The notes beneath the pieces were generated by a model. It had not been told where the DNA came from, made no database searches, and worked only from the letters and a program-made list of their open reading frames with translations. A stretch of DNA of 64,000 nt from Prosthecobacter sp. Its GTDB lineage: Bacteria; Verrucomicrobiota; Verrucomicrobiia; Verrucomicrobiales; Verrucomicrobiaceae. Positions within the stretch are counted from its first letter, which is position 1. Every line of letters begins with the position of its first letter. Where the stretch lies: assembly GCA_017853885.1 (NCBI GenBank), contig JAFMIR010000007.1, positions 1 through 64,000 of the forward strand, given 5' to 3'. A program made the translations under genes and the position numbers. Positions 16,315 through 25,955 of this stretch are shown one piece after another.

Positions 16315-17745
16315 ATGCTTATCTTTCGATACATGAATGTGATCCAACAAGAAAACGCTCGAGCAGGCTCTACCGATTGGCAGCTTACGCGGATGAGGCT
16401 GGATGGCAGTGGCTATTGCTCGTCCTTAATCGAGGGCTACTGCTCGAGGCAGTCCGTGAAGGCCGGGGAGGAGCTCGATGTCTTTGTCAGCACGAAACCA
16501 GCGGCGAAGTTCAAGATCGAGATCTTCCGCACGGGCTTCTACGGAGGTCGCGGCGCACGCAAGCTGGCTGAGCTGGGACCTTTTGATGGCAAAGAGCAGC
16601 CCACGCCCGGCATTGGCGAGAAACGTCTCCGTGAGTGCCAGTGGGAAAAGTGCACCTCCATCACGATTCCGCCGGATTGGGTGAGCGGCGTGTATTTGGG
16701 TCGTCTCAGCACGCTGCCGCCCACACCGGATGAGCCTTATTGGCAGAGCTACATCGTCTTCATCGTCACCGATGACCGGAAGGCGGACATCCTCCTGCAA
16801 TGCAGCGACAACACCTGGCAGGCCTACAACAAATGGCCGGATGATTACTCGCTCTACACCGATCCGAAGGGCAATCAGGGTCCGTGGAGCAATGTGAGTT
16901 TTGACCGGCCTTACGCCAAGTATGCGCAGATCTACGAGAACCCGCAGTCCGTGGGCAGCGGCGAGTGGTTGTGCTTCGAATTCCCGCTCGCCTACTGGCT
17001 GGAGGAGCAGGGCTATGACGTGAGCTACTGTTCGAATGCGGACATGATCTCGCCGATTCGTGGTTTGAAGTGCAAAGCCTTCATCAGCGTGGGGCACGAT
17101 GAGTATTGGGACATTCGCCAGCACGACAGCGTGGCAAAGATGCGTGATGCAGGCGTGAATCTGCTCTTTCTCTCCGGCAACTCCGTCTGCTGGGTCACGC
17201 CGTTTTCACCAAATGCCTCCGGCGTGCCCAACCGCCGCATCTTCCGCGGCGGACCGTACGGCGGTGATTACAAGTATGCCGTGGACCGCGAGAAGAATCA
17301 CGGCCCGTATCCGCATCGTGGGCCGGATGAAGGCTATCTCATGGGCGTGCGAAACATCTCGCCCGTCAATGGCGGTGGCGATTGGACCTGCGTGAAGCCT
17401 GAGCACTGGATGTTTGAAGGCACGGGCATGAGGGCAGGGGACTCGATCCCCGGCATGATCGGCTGGGAATACCACGGCGATCCTCCGAAGGACCTGCCCG
17501 GCCTCGAAATCCTCGCTGCGGGCACCGCTTTCCAAGGCGGTCGCAATCCGCAGCAGTGGCAGGCGGTCATTTTCGATGGGCCGAAGGGTAATTTCATCTT
17601 CAACGCCTCCACGATCTGGTGGGCGCAGGGCATGAGCAAGCCGCCCGGCCACATGCCCGTGTGGAGCCACTATTCGCGACCGCATGGCACGGACAAACGC
17701 GTGCAGCGCATCACCGCGAACCTGCTGAAGCGGGCATTGACTTGA
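16315..17745 (+). CDS. N,N-dimethylformamidase large-subunit-like protein
   Basis: 476 residues resembling the C-terminal region of the N,N-dimethylformamidase beta subunit family (DMFase large subunit). Recognisable stretches are IEIFRTGFYGGRGARKLAEL, SGVYLGRLST, ILLQCSDNTWQAYNKWPDDYSLY, YDVSYCSNADM, FISVGHDEYWD and LLFLSGNSVCWV. In true DMFase this iron-tyrosinate enzyme cleaves dimethylformamide, working with a small subunit. I see no small-subunit gene nearby, and the family contains many proteins of unknown substrate, so amide hydrolysis is only a guess. No signal peptide is visible, suggesting a cytosolic protein. By eye it is richer in G+C than its neighbours, which could mean transfer or strong codon bias. 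GAAAGGA lies 12 bases before the chosen start; another Met is at 16333. Confidence 0.75.
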   Translation: MLIFRYMNVIQQENARAGSTDWQLTRMRLDGSGYCSSLIEGYCSRQSVKAGEELDVFVSTKPAAKFKIEIFRTGFYGGRGARKLAELGPFDGKEQPTPGIGEKRLRECQWEKCTSITIPPDWVSGVYLGRLSTLPPTPDEPYWQSYIVFIVTDDRKADILLQCSDNTWQAYNKWPDDYSLYTDPKGNQGPWSNVSFDRPYAKYAQIYENPQSVGSGEWLCFEFPLAYWLEEQGYDVSYCSNADMISPIRGLKCKAFISVGHDEYWDIRQHDSVAKMRDAGVNLLFLSGNSVCWVTPFSPNASGVPNRRIFRGGPYGGDYKYAVDREKNHGPYPHRGPDEGYLMGVRNISPVNGGGDWTCVKPEHWMFEGTGMRAGDSIPGMIGWEYHGDPPKDLPGLEILAAGTAFQGGRNPQQWQAVIFDGPKGNFIFNASTIWWAQGMSKPPGHMPVWSHYSRPHGTDKRVQRITANLLKRALT

Positions 17746-17779
17746 TCGAAGCGCGAAAGGGAGGCATCGGAGAAGTGCT

Positions 17780-18856
17780 TTGTTTCCCTCGACACCATCA
17801 CGTCCGCTGTCCGACCTCTCGCTGTCGGAGTTGGTAGCATGGATGCAAATCAACGGTTTCAACGCCGTGCATGCTCCGCGGGTCATCCGTGGGCTTTTGG
17901 CTGAGGCGGAGCTCAAAAGCCGAACGGGCTTCCTGCTGCCTGAAAAGCTCGAAGCAGAATTGAAGGACTCTTTTGCATCTGTAGCAGGCACTTTGGTTCA
18001 AAAGCAGGTTTCTGCTGATGGCACTGCGAAACTGCTGTTGCGGCTGCATGATACCCGCACGGTCGAAAGCGTTCTCATGCCGGACTATCGCGAAGATCGT
18101 GCAGCAGGCTGTCTTTCGAGTCAGGTAGGATGTGCGATGGGCTGTGACTTTTGCGCGACTACGCAGACAGGCTTCGAGCGTAATCTGAGCTCCGCTGAGA
18201 TCATTGAGCAGTTTCGACTTCTGCGGCGCGAGGCCCATGCGATGGGCCGTGTGCTGCGAACGATCGTTTTCATGGGCATGGGTGAACCGATGCTGAACCT
18301 CAAAAACGTGCTCGCGGCCATCGAACGCATTGCCGACCCGAAACTCGGTGCTTTTGGCTGGCGACAGATCACTGTCTCGACCGTCGGCATTGTGCCTGGT
18401 ATTGAAGAACTGCGTGAGGCAAACCTCGGCTTGCATCTCGCCATCTCGCTGCATGCGCCCGATGATGCCACGCGGGCTGATTTGCTGCCGATGGGCCGTC
18501 GCTTCGATGTGAATGAAGTGCTGGAGGCCGCAGACCGCTATCAGGAGCACAGCGGTCGCATAACGACAATCCAATATTGCTTGCTCGATGGCGTGAATGA
18601 TTCGCTCGCGCAGGCCCGTGATCTCGCGCGACTGCTCACGGATCGCCGCATGCATGTGAACCTTCTGCGCTACAATCCCACCGGTCTCAGCTTAAAGGGG
18701 CGCAATTATACTCCCAGCAGCGCCGCACAAACCGAGGCCTTCCTCGCTGAGTTGCGGGCACAGGGAACCATTGCCCACTTGCGTCGAGCGAGAGGTCCGG
18801 ACATCGATGCGGCTTGCGGGCAGCTGCGTCGGCGTGAGAAGGCCTGCAGCATGTAA
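17780..18856 (+). CDS. rlmN: 23S rRNA/tRNA adenine-2 methyltransferase RlmN
   Basis: 358 residues, standard for this radical-SAM enzyme, which methylates C2 of A2503 in 23S rRNA and A37 of some tRNAs. The radical-SAM cysteines are C118-AMG-C122-DF-C125 in the context SSQVGCAMGCDFCATTQTGF. The glycine motif VFMGMGEPMLNLKNVL and the SAM-binding HAPDDATRADLLPM follow. The C-terminal ARGPDIDAACGQL supplies the second catalytic cysteine. The N-terminal accessory domain (LSLSELVAWMQINGFNA...) is also present. It starts 34 bases after the preceding gene on the same strand. Confidence 0.97.
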   Translation: MFPSTPSRPLSDLSLSELVAWMQINGFNAVHAPRVIRGLLAEAELKSRTGFLLPEKLEAELKDSFASVAGTLVQKQVSADGTAKLLLRLHDTRTVESVLMPDYREDRAAGCLSSQVGCAMGCDFCATTQTGFERNLSSAEIIEQFRLLRREAHAMGRVLRTIVFMGMGEPMLNLKNVLAAIERIADPKLGAFGWRQITVSTVGIVPGIEELREANLGLHLAISLHAPDDATRADLLPMGRRFDVNEVLEAADRYQEHSGRITTIQYCLLDGVNDSLAQARDLARLLTDRRMHVNLLRYNPTGLSLKGRNYTPSSAAQTEAFLAELRAQGTIAHLRRARGPDIDAACGQLRRREKACSM

Positions 18857-18991
18857 TTTGAATTATCATACAGTTCAACTATCGGCCTGAGCGGGGGCGA
18901 TAACTCAAAGCGGGATTAGGGATCAAACTAAGCTGTTGAATGACTCACTTATGCTCCGGTCTTCCAGCCATTCTGGGAATGCGCTTAGTGG

Positions 18992-20011
18992 TCATTTTCC
19001 GCTTGTTCCATCCGCTTCTAGGGGAAGGAATTTTTTCAAATCCCAAACAGCCGGCTGACCTTTTCGTTGCATGGCGAGCCAGTTTAGCGCGGCTTGATGC
19101 ACGATTTCATGTCCACCTTCGAAAATCGTCACACGGGTGTTGCCACTCGTCCTGCGAAACAGCGGTGTGTTGAGACCATAGGTGGCGTCTGGTAGTGCAG
19201 CGGGCCAACCGGTTGGAAGTGTCAGAGTAACGTAATATTTCTCGATCGCCTCGGCGCACAAACGTTCGGTTTTGGCGGCCACTTCGTTGAATGCGAGCAA
19301 GGCGTGTGTAAAGGGCACGCTGCCTTTTCGCCCATCGTGAATCCCATGCGCGATATCCAGTGGCACGTTGGTCGCGTTGCGGAGATGTGTAAGAGGGGAG
19401 CGTTGCTTGGCTTCTGTATCTTCTGTCGAGGGTGGATGGCCAAGGGCGGCTTCGATGTTTTGAGCGTAACGGTCTGGCTTGCCCTGCCTCGAATGATCGC
19501 GATGCCACTGCACAATATCGCTGATGCCGCACCAAGCACTGACGGCGCTCCAAAGCTCGGGATGACGGCCGGCCATTTGCATGGCCATGTGCCCGCCACC
19601 GCTAACGCCAATCAGATAGACGCGTGTGTCATCCACCTCTGCTTGCTTTTTGGCCCAGGCAACGGCTTCGACGACATCCTGCACCGCTCGATCACTGCCC
19701 ATCGCAGGTGGTGTCCAGTTGGGACCGCGGAAGTCCGGATGGATGAAGATCCAGCCTTGGTTGATGCACCACTTTGCATACACGGCATCGCCCCCGGCTG
19801 AGGCAAAAGTGCTGCTCCAGGTGTGTAGTCCGACGAGCAGCGGCTTTTTCCCCGGAGTGGATGGCTTGAACCACATGGCCTGCTGCCTCACTCCATCACT
19901 GCAAGGGATTTCCACTTTGGAGACCCCGGTGGGCCATCCGGGCATGGTTTGAGCTGAAGCAACGGAAAGGCTGGCGAGAAGGGCAGCGAACGAGAAACGA
20001 GGCATGGCCAT
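18992..20011 (-). CDS. Secreted alpha/beta-hydrolase (esterase/PHB-depolymerase-like)
   Basis: 339 residues from MAMPRFSFAALLASLSVASAQ, a good Sec signal; the open frame extends 39 codons further without a signal, so the inner start is chosen. The fold is alpha/beta hydrolase of the S9/dienelactone or poly(3-hydroxybutyrate) depolymerase type. It shows LVGLHTWSSTFASAGG (oxyanion region), YLIGVSGGGHMAMQMAGRHPE with the nucleophile Ser in GVSGGG, a likely acidic residue in GIHDGRKGSVPFTH, and the C-terminal catalytic His in IFEGGHEIVHQAALNW. Probable role: hydrolysis of an ester or acetylated polysaccharide in the periplasm or outside. The substrate cannot be told. It stands alone, divergent from the M20 peptidase. 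Confidence 0.85.
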   Translation of the reverse strand: MAMPRFSFAALLASLSVASAQTMPGWPTGVSKVEIPCSDGVRQQAMWFKPSTPGKKPLLVGLHTWSSTFASAGGDAVYAKWCINQGWIFIHPDFRGPNWTPPAMGSDRAVQDVVEAVAWAKKQAEVDDTRVYLIGVSGGGHMAMQMAGRHPELWSAVSAWCGISDIVQWHRDHSRQGKPDRYAQNIEAALGHPPSTEDTEAKQRSPLTHLRNATNVPLDIAHGIHDGRKGSVPFTHALLAFNEVAAKTERLCAEAIEKYYVTLTLPTGWPAALPDATYGLNTPLFRRTSGNTRVTIFEGGHEIVHQAALNWLAMQRKGQPAVWDLKKFLPLEADGTSGK

Positions 20012-20196
20012 GAAACGTGCAAACGTGAAAAGCTTTTCCAAAGCATCAGAAGAGCAGACTAAAAAGCAGTATGATTGAGCCGAAATACGCTCTTTTTTTG
20101 AGCGCTCTGGGAGGGATTTATGGTGCACCTCATCCCTAGATAAGGAACACTTCAGCCGCGGCTTGTCTCGGCAGCGGTTTGAGGTGAGAGATCCTT

Positions 20197-21414
20197 ATGA
20201 GTCTTGTTAAACGCATCACCGCCATCGCCCAGCAGCATCTGCCGGTGGCGCTGCGCCATCTGCGCACGTTGGTGGACATCAACAGCTTCACTGCGAACGC
20301 CGCCGGCGTGAATGCGGTGGCCGCGCGCACCGCAGAGCTGTTTGCGGAGCTCGGTTTTGAGGCCGAGCTCTCGCCCTGCGCCACGGAGAGCACGGGAAAC
20401 CACGCCTTCATGCGCCGTCGCGGCCGCGGTGGTGATCCCATCGTGTTCGTCACGCACTCGGACACGGTCTTTCCCGCCGAGGAGGAGTTGAAGAACGACT
20501 TCCGCTGGGATGAGCGACCGGATGAAGGGCGCATCTACGGCCCTGGTGTGATCGACAACAAAGGTGGCACCATTCTCATCTGGTTGATCCTGCGCACGCT
20601 GCGCGAGGTGGAGCCGGAGCTGTTTGAGCAGACGCACTGGTTCATCGCTTCAAATGCGGCCGAAGAGATCACCGGCGATGATTTTGCGAAGCAAACGGCC
20701 CTCCGCTGCGACGGGCATGCGAAGGCCATGCTGGTCTTTGAAGGCGGTCCGGTGGACGAGCGCGGCTGGCACATCGTCACCTCGCGCAAAGGCCGCAGCA
20801 CGTGGAAGCTCGGCGTGGAAGGAAAGGCTGCGCACGCGGGCTCGCAGCATGCCTTGGGCATCAATGCCATCGATGCTCTCGCGCTCGTGTTGCCATCCAT
20901 TGCCGCGTGGACGAGTGCGGCGGAGGAACGCACCGTGAATCTCGGTCGCATCGAGGGCGGCACGGTCGTGAACCGTGTGCCGCATGAGGCGATGGCGGAA
21001 TGGGAATGCCGTGCGGTCACTCCAGCGGCGCTTGCTGCTGCGGATGACTTCTTTGCGAGCCTCAGTGGCCAAGCGGCAAACGGTGCCATCCTGCGTGCCG
21101 AGCGCACCGGGCACACGCTGGCATGGCCCGGCGGCAGCGAGGTGGAGGCGCTGTTCCAGCATTGGAGCCATGCGGCCTCGCAAATGCAGCTCAACGCCAT
21201 CCCGGTGCCTCGCGGCGGCCTCAGCGATGCCAATCACCTCTGGCAGCTCGGCCCTACGCTCGACGGATTGGGGCCGTGGGGTGGCAATGCCCACTGCTCC
21301 GAGCGCAGCGCCGATGGCTCCAAGCTGCCCGAATACCTCAAAACCTCCTCCATCGTGCCGAAGACGGTCATGAATGTGCTCTCGCTGCTCTCGCTCGTGA
21401 AGGCGTCGGCATGA
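20197..21414 (+). CDS. M20-family metallopeptidase (carboxypeptidase G2-like)
   Basis: 405 residues of the M20/ArgE/CPG2 family of two-zinc peptidases. Ligand motifs are seen in order: THSDTVFP (His, and Asp below), YGPGVIDNKGG (bridging Asp), NAAEEITGDD (catalytic and ligand Glu pair), FEGGP (Glu), and a C-terminal His in GNAHCSERSADG. The lid/dimerisation domain begins near SRKGRSTWKLGVEGKAAHAGSQHALGINAI. Family members remove C-terminal Glu or hydrolyse aminoacyl and N-acyl substrates. No signal peptide is seen, so it is probably cytosolic. The oxidoreductase gene follows after 46 bases on the same strand. By eye the G+C content of this pair is high. Confidence 0.9.
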   Translation: MSLVKRITAIAQQHLPVALRHLRTLVDINSFTANAAGVNAVAARTAELFAELGFEAELSPCATESTGNHAFMRRRGRGGDPIVFVTHSDTVFPAEEELKNDFRWDERPDEGRIYGPGVIDNKGGTILIWLILRTLREVEPELFEQTHWFIASNAAEEITGDDFAKQTALRCDGHAKAMLVFEGGPVDERGWHIVTSRKGRSTWKLGVEGKAAHAGSQHALGINAIDALALVLPSIAAWTSAAEERTVNLGRIEGGTVVNRVPHEAMAEWECRAVTPAALAAADDFFASLSGQAANGAILRAERTGHTLAWPGGSEVEALFQHWSHAASQMQLNAIPVPRGGLSDANHLWQLGPTLDGLGPWGGNAHCSERSADGSKLPEYLKTSSIVPKTVMNVLSLLSLVKASA

Positions 21415-21460
21415 GATTCATCTTGGCATCCGCCTTCACGCGGGCTTCGATGGTCTCACC

Positions 21461-22543
21461 ATGAGCACCACCACCCAAAAATGGCGCATTGCCGGCATCA
21501 ATTTCGACCACTTTCACATGGGCGACCTGCTGCGGCAGACCTTTGAGCAGCCGAATGCCGAAATCGTGGCCATCTGCGATGAGCAGCCGGAGCGCATGCA
21601 GAGCGCCGCGAGGAATTTCGGCCTCTCCGCAAACCAAGTCTTCACCGATCACCGCGCCTGCCTGGAGCAGACGAAGCCTGACATCGTCATCCTTTGCCCC
21701 GCCGCCTCGAAGCATGGCGAGTGGGTGGAGAAGGTGGCCCCCTTTGGCACGCACATCATCATGGAGAAACCCTTCGCCGGCTTGCTGGCGGAAGCGGATG
21801 CGATGATCGCCGCGATGAAGCCCGCCGGCAAACTGCTCACCGTGAACTGGCCGCTAGTTTGGGATGCCGGGCAGCAGACCGCGCACCGCCTCATCCTTGA
21901 AGGTCTCATCGGCGAGGTGTTGGAGTTTCATCATCACGGTGGGAACCGCGGTCCGCTCTACCACGGTGCTGACAAGATCGAAAATGAGCCCACTGCCGCC
22001 GAAAAAGCCGCAAGCTGGTTTTACAGTGTCGCACAGGGCGGGGGATCGCTGCTCGATTACATGGGCTACGGCACGACGCTCGGCACATGGCATCTCGGCG
22101 GCAAAGTGCCGCTCGAGGTCACCTGCACCTGGAGCACCACGCCGGGCCTCGAAGTCGATGAGCACAGCCTCACCGCCATTCGTTACAGCTGCGGTTTGAG
22201 CAAAACGGAGACACGATGGGGGACCTTCACCGATCCGTGGACGCATCAACCGCAGCCGAAGTGCGGTTTCGTGCTCAAAGGCACTGACGGCACCATCTCC
22301 TGCTACGACTACGACAAAACCGTCCGCGTGCAGACCCGCAGCCGTCCCGAGGGTTACGACGTGCCCGTCGATGTCATCTCCGCGCCGAACCGCAATCCCA
22401 TCGAGCACGTCATCCACCACCTCGAAACCGGTGCCCCGCTCATCGGCCCGCTCCGCCTCGACATCTCCCGCATCGGTCAGCAGATCGTGGACACCGCGTT
22501 TCGTAGTGCGATGGAAAAGAGAACATTGAAGCTGCTCAACTGA
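21461..22543 (+). CDS. Gfo/Idh/MocA-family oxidoreductase
   Basis: 360 residues. It starts KWRIAGINFDHFHMGDLLRQTFEQPNAEIVAICDE, a variant Rossmann loop in which the usual GxGxxG is replaced by GINFDH, so the nucleotide-binding mode may differ. The catalytic-lysine motif is present as MEKPFAG, and the C-terminal region has GGSLLDYMGYGTTLGTWHLGG in place of the common G-x-x-x-D-x-G-x-H. Its substrate is unknown. The gene follows the M20 peptidase closely, so the two may form an operon for degrading an acylated or amide-linked sugar compound; that is inference. It converges with the PQQ-propeller gene. Confidence 0.85.
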   Translation: MSTTTQKWRIAGINFDHFHMGDLLRQTFEQPNAEIVAICDEQPERMQSAARNFGLSANQVFTDHRACLEQTKPDIVILCPAASKHGEWVEKVAPFGTHIIMEKPFAGLLAEADAMIAAMKPAGKLLTVNWPLVWDAGQQTAHRLILEGLIGEVLEFHHHGGNRGPLYHGADKIENEPTAAEKAASWFYSVAQGGGSLLDYMGYGTTLGTWHLGGKVPLEVTCTWSTTPGLEVDEHSLTAIRYSCGLSKTETRWGTFTDPWTHQPQPKCGFVLKGTDGTISCYDYDKTVRVQTRSRPEGYDVPVDVISAPNRNPIEHVIHHLETGAPLIGPLRLDISRIGQQIVDTAFRSAMEKRTLKLLN

Positions 22544-22606
22544 AGGAAAGGGTCGGAATTGTATTCGGTTCCTTTTCTTCAGTGGAAATGCCATTTTGCC
22601 ATCCAA

Positions 22607-24169
22607 TTACTGTGTCGGTCTCAAATCAAAGCACACCAGCTTGTCCTTTTGCCTGACGATGAATTTGCCATTCGCAATGGCAGGTGAGGAGCAACCGAGC
22701 GCATCTGTTTTTGCGCGACCAAGCTGTTCATAGGCACTGTTTGTGGCTTTCACCATACGAAGGTGCGTGCCGTTGTTCTCGTAAACCAGCAACTTGCCAT
22801 CAGCGAGCAACGGTGAGGTAATGGTGCTATTCACTTCGTTCACTACCCATTTTTCCGTGCCCGTGGCAAGGTCAATGCACTGGTGCTTTTCGCCGCAGCA
22901 GAGGTACACATTGCCCTCGTGAATGATCGGGCTGCCGGTGTAGCGGCGTGTCATCCAGAATTTCGACCATTCGGCCTTCGGCTTGCCATTGGTCTGCATT
23001 TGGTAGGCCCGCAGTCCCACACCCTCCGTGCCGCTGTAAAGTACCAACCAATCACCACTCGTCACCGGTGTGCTCTGGCTGCCACCCTCGGCTGTCCACA
23101 GCAACTCACCATCCGCAGGGTTGAGGCCGTAGAGGGCATTGTTGCCGTTGATCACAACTTGCGCCTTGCCGTTGGAGGGCTGCCACCAAGTGGGGCTTGC
23201 CGTGTTACTCTTTGCCTGCTTTTGCTCCCACACCAGCTTGCCATCAGCTTTTGAAAAAGCCTTTGCTAGCCCGGCCGCCATGTAAACGTGGTCACCCATG
23301 ATCAGCGGCGATGCGGCGGGACCGCTCATGCCGAGCGGTGCGGCCCACACGAGCTTGCCGTCCTTCTCATCGACGCATATCAGCTCCGTACTGAGTGCTG
23401 CATAAACCTTGCCATCCACTACCGCGCAGGTGCTAGAGGAATTGCGACCGCTTGGCTTGCCTAGCTTGGCGTATTTCCACACTTGCTTACCTGACGCTAG
23501 ATCTAGGCAGAGAATCACATCCTGTGCTACCTTCACCGTGTTTGGCACCGCTGAGATCATCTTCTCTTTCACGTCCGCCGGAAAGCCCTCGTCATCGAGC
23601 CACTTCGTGAATACCGCCGCATTCGCGAAAGGCTTCCCTTGCCGGTCACTCATCTTTTTCAACCACTGCAGTCCGATGGCATTCTTCCCCGCCTTAAAGC
23701 GGCTCACTACCCACGAGCCGATGTTGATCTGCTCTTTCTCGTTCAGGTTGTCCTTCACCCACTGGTTCGCCCACTCGTCAAACTTCTCGCCGCGGAGCTT
23801 AGGCGCGTTCATCCGTGTTTCTTCAAGCTTTTTCTCCAACTCCGGCGTGGTGCCGCGAAAGTTCAGCGTCTGCATCACCTCCGAGTCAATCTCCCGTGTC
23901 TCCGAGGCCACGCGCTCATGCCACACCACGCTCAAAAACACTCGCTCGCCGCTCACCACCGGGCTCGCATGGCCTCCATATTCATTGCTTGGGATGAACT
24001 CGCTCTCCCACACTTTTTTTAGCCCCTCTTTTGGAAAGGCATCCGCGATCGGCGTCGTGTCCTGAGACACTCCGTTGCGTTCGGGTCCTCTCCACTGATT
24101 CCAATCTCCCGCGACGACAGAGGCGAGGTTGACAAACGACAAAGTGGAAACAAGGGCTGCAAATTTCAT
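22607..24169 (-). CDS. Exported PQQ-like beta-propeller protein
   Basis: 520 residues with a Sec signal (MKFAALVSTLSFVNLASVVAGD). The motif DWNQWRGPERNGVSQDTTP just after the signal is typical of the large family of planctomycete/verrucomicrobial quinoprotein-like propellers. The rest consists of repeated blades, such as DLASGKQVWKYAKLGKPSG, VDEKDGKLVWAAPLGMSGPAASPLI, NPADGELLWTAEGGSQSTPVTSG and DLATGTEKWVVNEVNSTITSPLLADGK. A helical insertion (about residues 95-190, rich in Lys/Glu) interrupts the first blades. Most of this family are not true PQQ dehydrogenases and may bind other ligands or act like BamB. I can assign only a periplasmic propeller. It is flanked by a convergent gene and the SufU gene. 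Confidence 0.85.
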   Translation of the reverse strand: MKFAALVSTLSFVNLASVVAGDWNQWRGPERNGVSQDTTPIADAFPKEGLKKVWESEFIPSNEYGGHASPVVSGERVFLSVVWHERVASETREIDSEVMQTLNFRGTTPELEKKLEETRMNAPKLRGEKFDEWANQWVKDNLNEKEQINIGSWVVSRFKAGKNAIGLQWLKKMSDRQGKPFANAAVFTKWLDDEGFPADVKEKMISAVPNTVKVAQDVILCLDLASGKQVWKYAKLGKPSGRNSSSTCAVVDGKVYAALSTELICVDEKDGKLVWAAPLGMSGPAASPLIMGDHVYMAAGLAKAFSKADGKLVWEQKQAKSNTASPTWWQPSNGKAQVVINGNNALYGLNPADGELLWTAEGGSQSTPVTSGDWLVLYSGTEGVGLRAYQMQTNGKPKAEWSKFWMTRRYTGSPIIHEGNVYLCCGEKHQCIDLATGTEKWVVNEVNSTITSPLLADGKLLVYENNGTHLRMVKATNSAYEQLGRAKTDALGCSSPAIANGKFIVRQKDKLVCFDLRPTQ

Positions 24170-24276
24170 GCGTGCAACTAACGCGCGCCCACCCGCCCAA
24201 GTTTCATCCGCCGTTCATAGCGCTTAACGAGGCGCTTGATGCATTGATTGAACGCGCGGTGCGGTTCCACCGATGG

Positions 24277-24714
24277 TCAGGCACCTTCGATGGCTTGTTC
24301 AAGAGCACGCCAGCCAAGCATGGCACATTTGACCCGCTGGGGAAATTTTTGCACTCCTTCAAGCAGGGTGAGTTCACCAAGGTCATCCTCGTTGAGAGGT
24401 TTGCCATCGCCCATGACAATACGGCGGAAATCTTCCCGCAGTGCTGCTGCCTCAGCGGTGGTCTTGCCCTTGATCTTGACGGTCATCATGGAGGCGCTGG
24501 CTTGGCTGATGGCGCAGCCCTGGCCGGTGAACTTGATGTCTGAGATGCGGTTTTGATCATCGAGTTTCACCCAGATATCGATTTCATCGCCGCAGGATGG
24601 GTTGTCGCCATGTGCATGTAGGCAGGGGGCAGGTAGCTCGCCATGATTTCTCGGTTTATGAGAGTGGTCTAGGATGACAGACTGATAGAGATCGCGGAGT
24701 TCTTCGGGAGACAT
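24277..24714 (-). CDS. sufU: SufU-type Fe-S cluster assembly protein
   Basis: 145 residues from the ATG at 24714; a TTG three codons upstream is possible but overlaps nothing useful. It has the SufU/IscU fold with three conserved cysteines: C41-G-D (NPSCGDEID), C67 (GQGCAISQASASMM) and C130 (RVKCAMLGW). It also has the insertion between the second and third Cys that marks SufU rather than IscU. SufU carries zinc and accepts the persulfide from SufS, feeding the SUF system for iron-sulfur clusters. It follows sufS by nine bases on the same strand and is certainly cotranscribed with it. The SufBCD scaffold genes are not in the window. Confidence 0.95.
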   Translation of the reverse strand: MSPEELRDLYQSVILDHSHKPRNHGELPAPCLHAHGDNPSCGDEIDIWVKLDDQNRISDIKFTGQGCAISQASASMMTVKIKGKTTAEAAALREDFRRIVMGDGKPLNEDDLGELTLLEGVQKFPQRVKCAMLGWRALEQAIEGA

Positions 24715-24723
24715 AAGAAACAA

Positions 24724-25941
24724 TTACGAGAAGAATTTTCGGGCACTGTCGAGCACTTCAGCCAACTGGTCGATTTCCTGAGGGGTATTGTAGAGATAAA
24801 AACTGGCGCGCGTGCTACCGGGCACTTTAAAGCGCTTCATCAAGGGCTGGGTGCAATGATGGCCGCCTCGCAAGGCGATGCCATGGGTATTGGCCCATTC
24901 AACGATATCGTGGGGGTGGGCGAAATCGCAGTGAAAGGAAACGAGTGAGCCGCGGGGGCCAGTGGCTGGCCCAAGGATTCGCAACCCTTCAATGCAGCCG
25001 AGTTTTTCAAGGGCATGACTGGTGAGTTCGAGGCCATGCTGTTCGATATGCGAAACACCAATAGCTTCCAAATAGTCAATGGCTGATGCTAGGCCGATCG
25101 CACCTGCAATGTCGGGTGTGCCAGCCTCGAACCGGGCGGGTGGAGCCTTGTAAGTGCAGGAATCCAGAGTGACGTTGAGGATCATTTCCCCACCGCCATG
25201 CCATGGGGGCATTTTTTCGAGCACAGCCATTCGGCCATAGAGAACACCAATGCCAGTTGGAGCACAGATTTTATGCCCGGAAAAAGCGAGAAAATCACAG
25301 CCGATTTCTTGGACGTTGACGGGGATGTGCCCGGTGCTTTGAGCTGCGTCAACGAAACTGATGGCTCCAACCGCTCTGGCCTTGGCACACATTTCACGAA
25401 CGGGATTGATGGTGCCGAGGGAGTTGGAGATGTGCACCAAAGCGAGGAGCTTGACCTGAGGTGTGAGAAGTCGCTCGAACGCTTCCTGATCTAAGCTTCC
25501 ATCATCCAAGACCGGGATATGCTTTAGGGTGGCACCCGTGCTCCGGGCAGCAAACTGCCATGGCACTAGATCACTATGATGCTCCATGCCTGTGGTGAGG
25601 ATGACATCGCCGGGTTTCAAATGAGCTCCGCACCATGCATAAGCGACGAGGTTGACGCTCTCAGTGGTGCCTCGGGTGAAAATGATTTCGTTTTCTGTAA
25701 CGGCTGAGATAAAACGAGCCACGGTGCGTCGAGCGGCCTCAAAGGCATCGGTGGCGCGCATGCTCAGGGCGTGCAGAGCACGATGGACGTTGGCGTTGTC
25801 CCGTTCGTAATAACGAGTAATCGCGTCGATGACACAACGTGGTTTTTGAGAAGACGCAGCGCTGTCGAGGTAGATAAGTGGGTGACCATTTACCTCCTGA
25901 TGGAGTATCGGGAAATCTTCTCTTAAGCGATGCCAGTCCAT
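24724..25941 (-). CDS. sufS: Cysteine desulfurase SufS
   Basis: 405 residues from MDWHRLREDFPILHQEVNG. The open frame runs 94 codons further but that part is shadow sequence of the small lipoprotein frame, so the family start is used. This group-II desulfurase takes sulfur from cysteine as a persulfide. The PLP lysine is K224 in DFLAFSGHKICAPTGIGVLYG and the catalytic cysteine C363 in LRGGHHCTQPLMKRF. The N-terminal YLDSAASSQKP and ANVHRALHALS are standard. It pairs with SufU downstream. Confidence 0.96.
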   Translation of the reverse strand: MDWHRLREDFPILHQEVNGHPLIYLDSAASSQKPRCVIDAITRYYERDNANVHRALHALSMRATDAFEAARRTVARFISAVTENEIIFTRGTTESVNLVAYAWCGAHLKPGDVILTTGMEHHSDLVPWQFAARSTGATLKHIPVLDDGSLDQEAFERLLTPQVKLLALVHISNSLGTINPVREMCAKARAVGAISFVDAAQSTGHIPVNVQEIGCDFLAFSGHKICAPTGIGVLYGRMAVLEKMPPWHGGGEMILNVTLDSCTYKAPPARFEAGTPDIAGAIGLASAIDYLEAIGVSHIEQHGLELTSHALEKLGCIEGLRILGPATGPRGSLVSFHCDFAHPHDIVEWANTHGIALRGGHHCTQPLMKRFKVPGSTRASFYLYNTPQEIDQLAEVLDSARKFFS

Positions 25942-25955
25942 GGTGATTATTGAAG

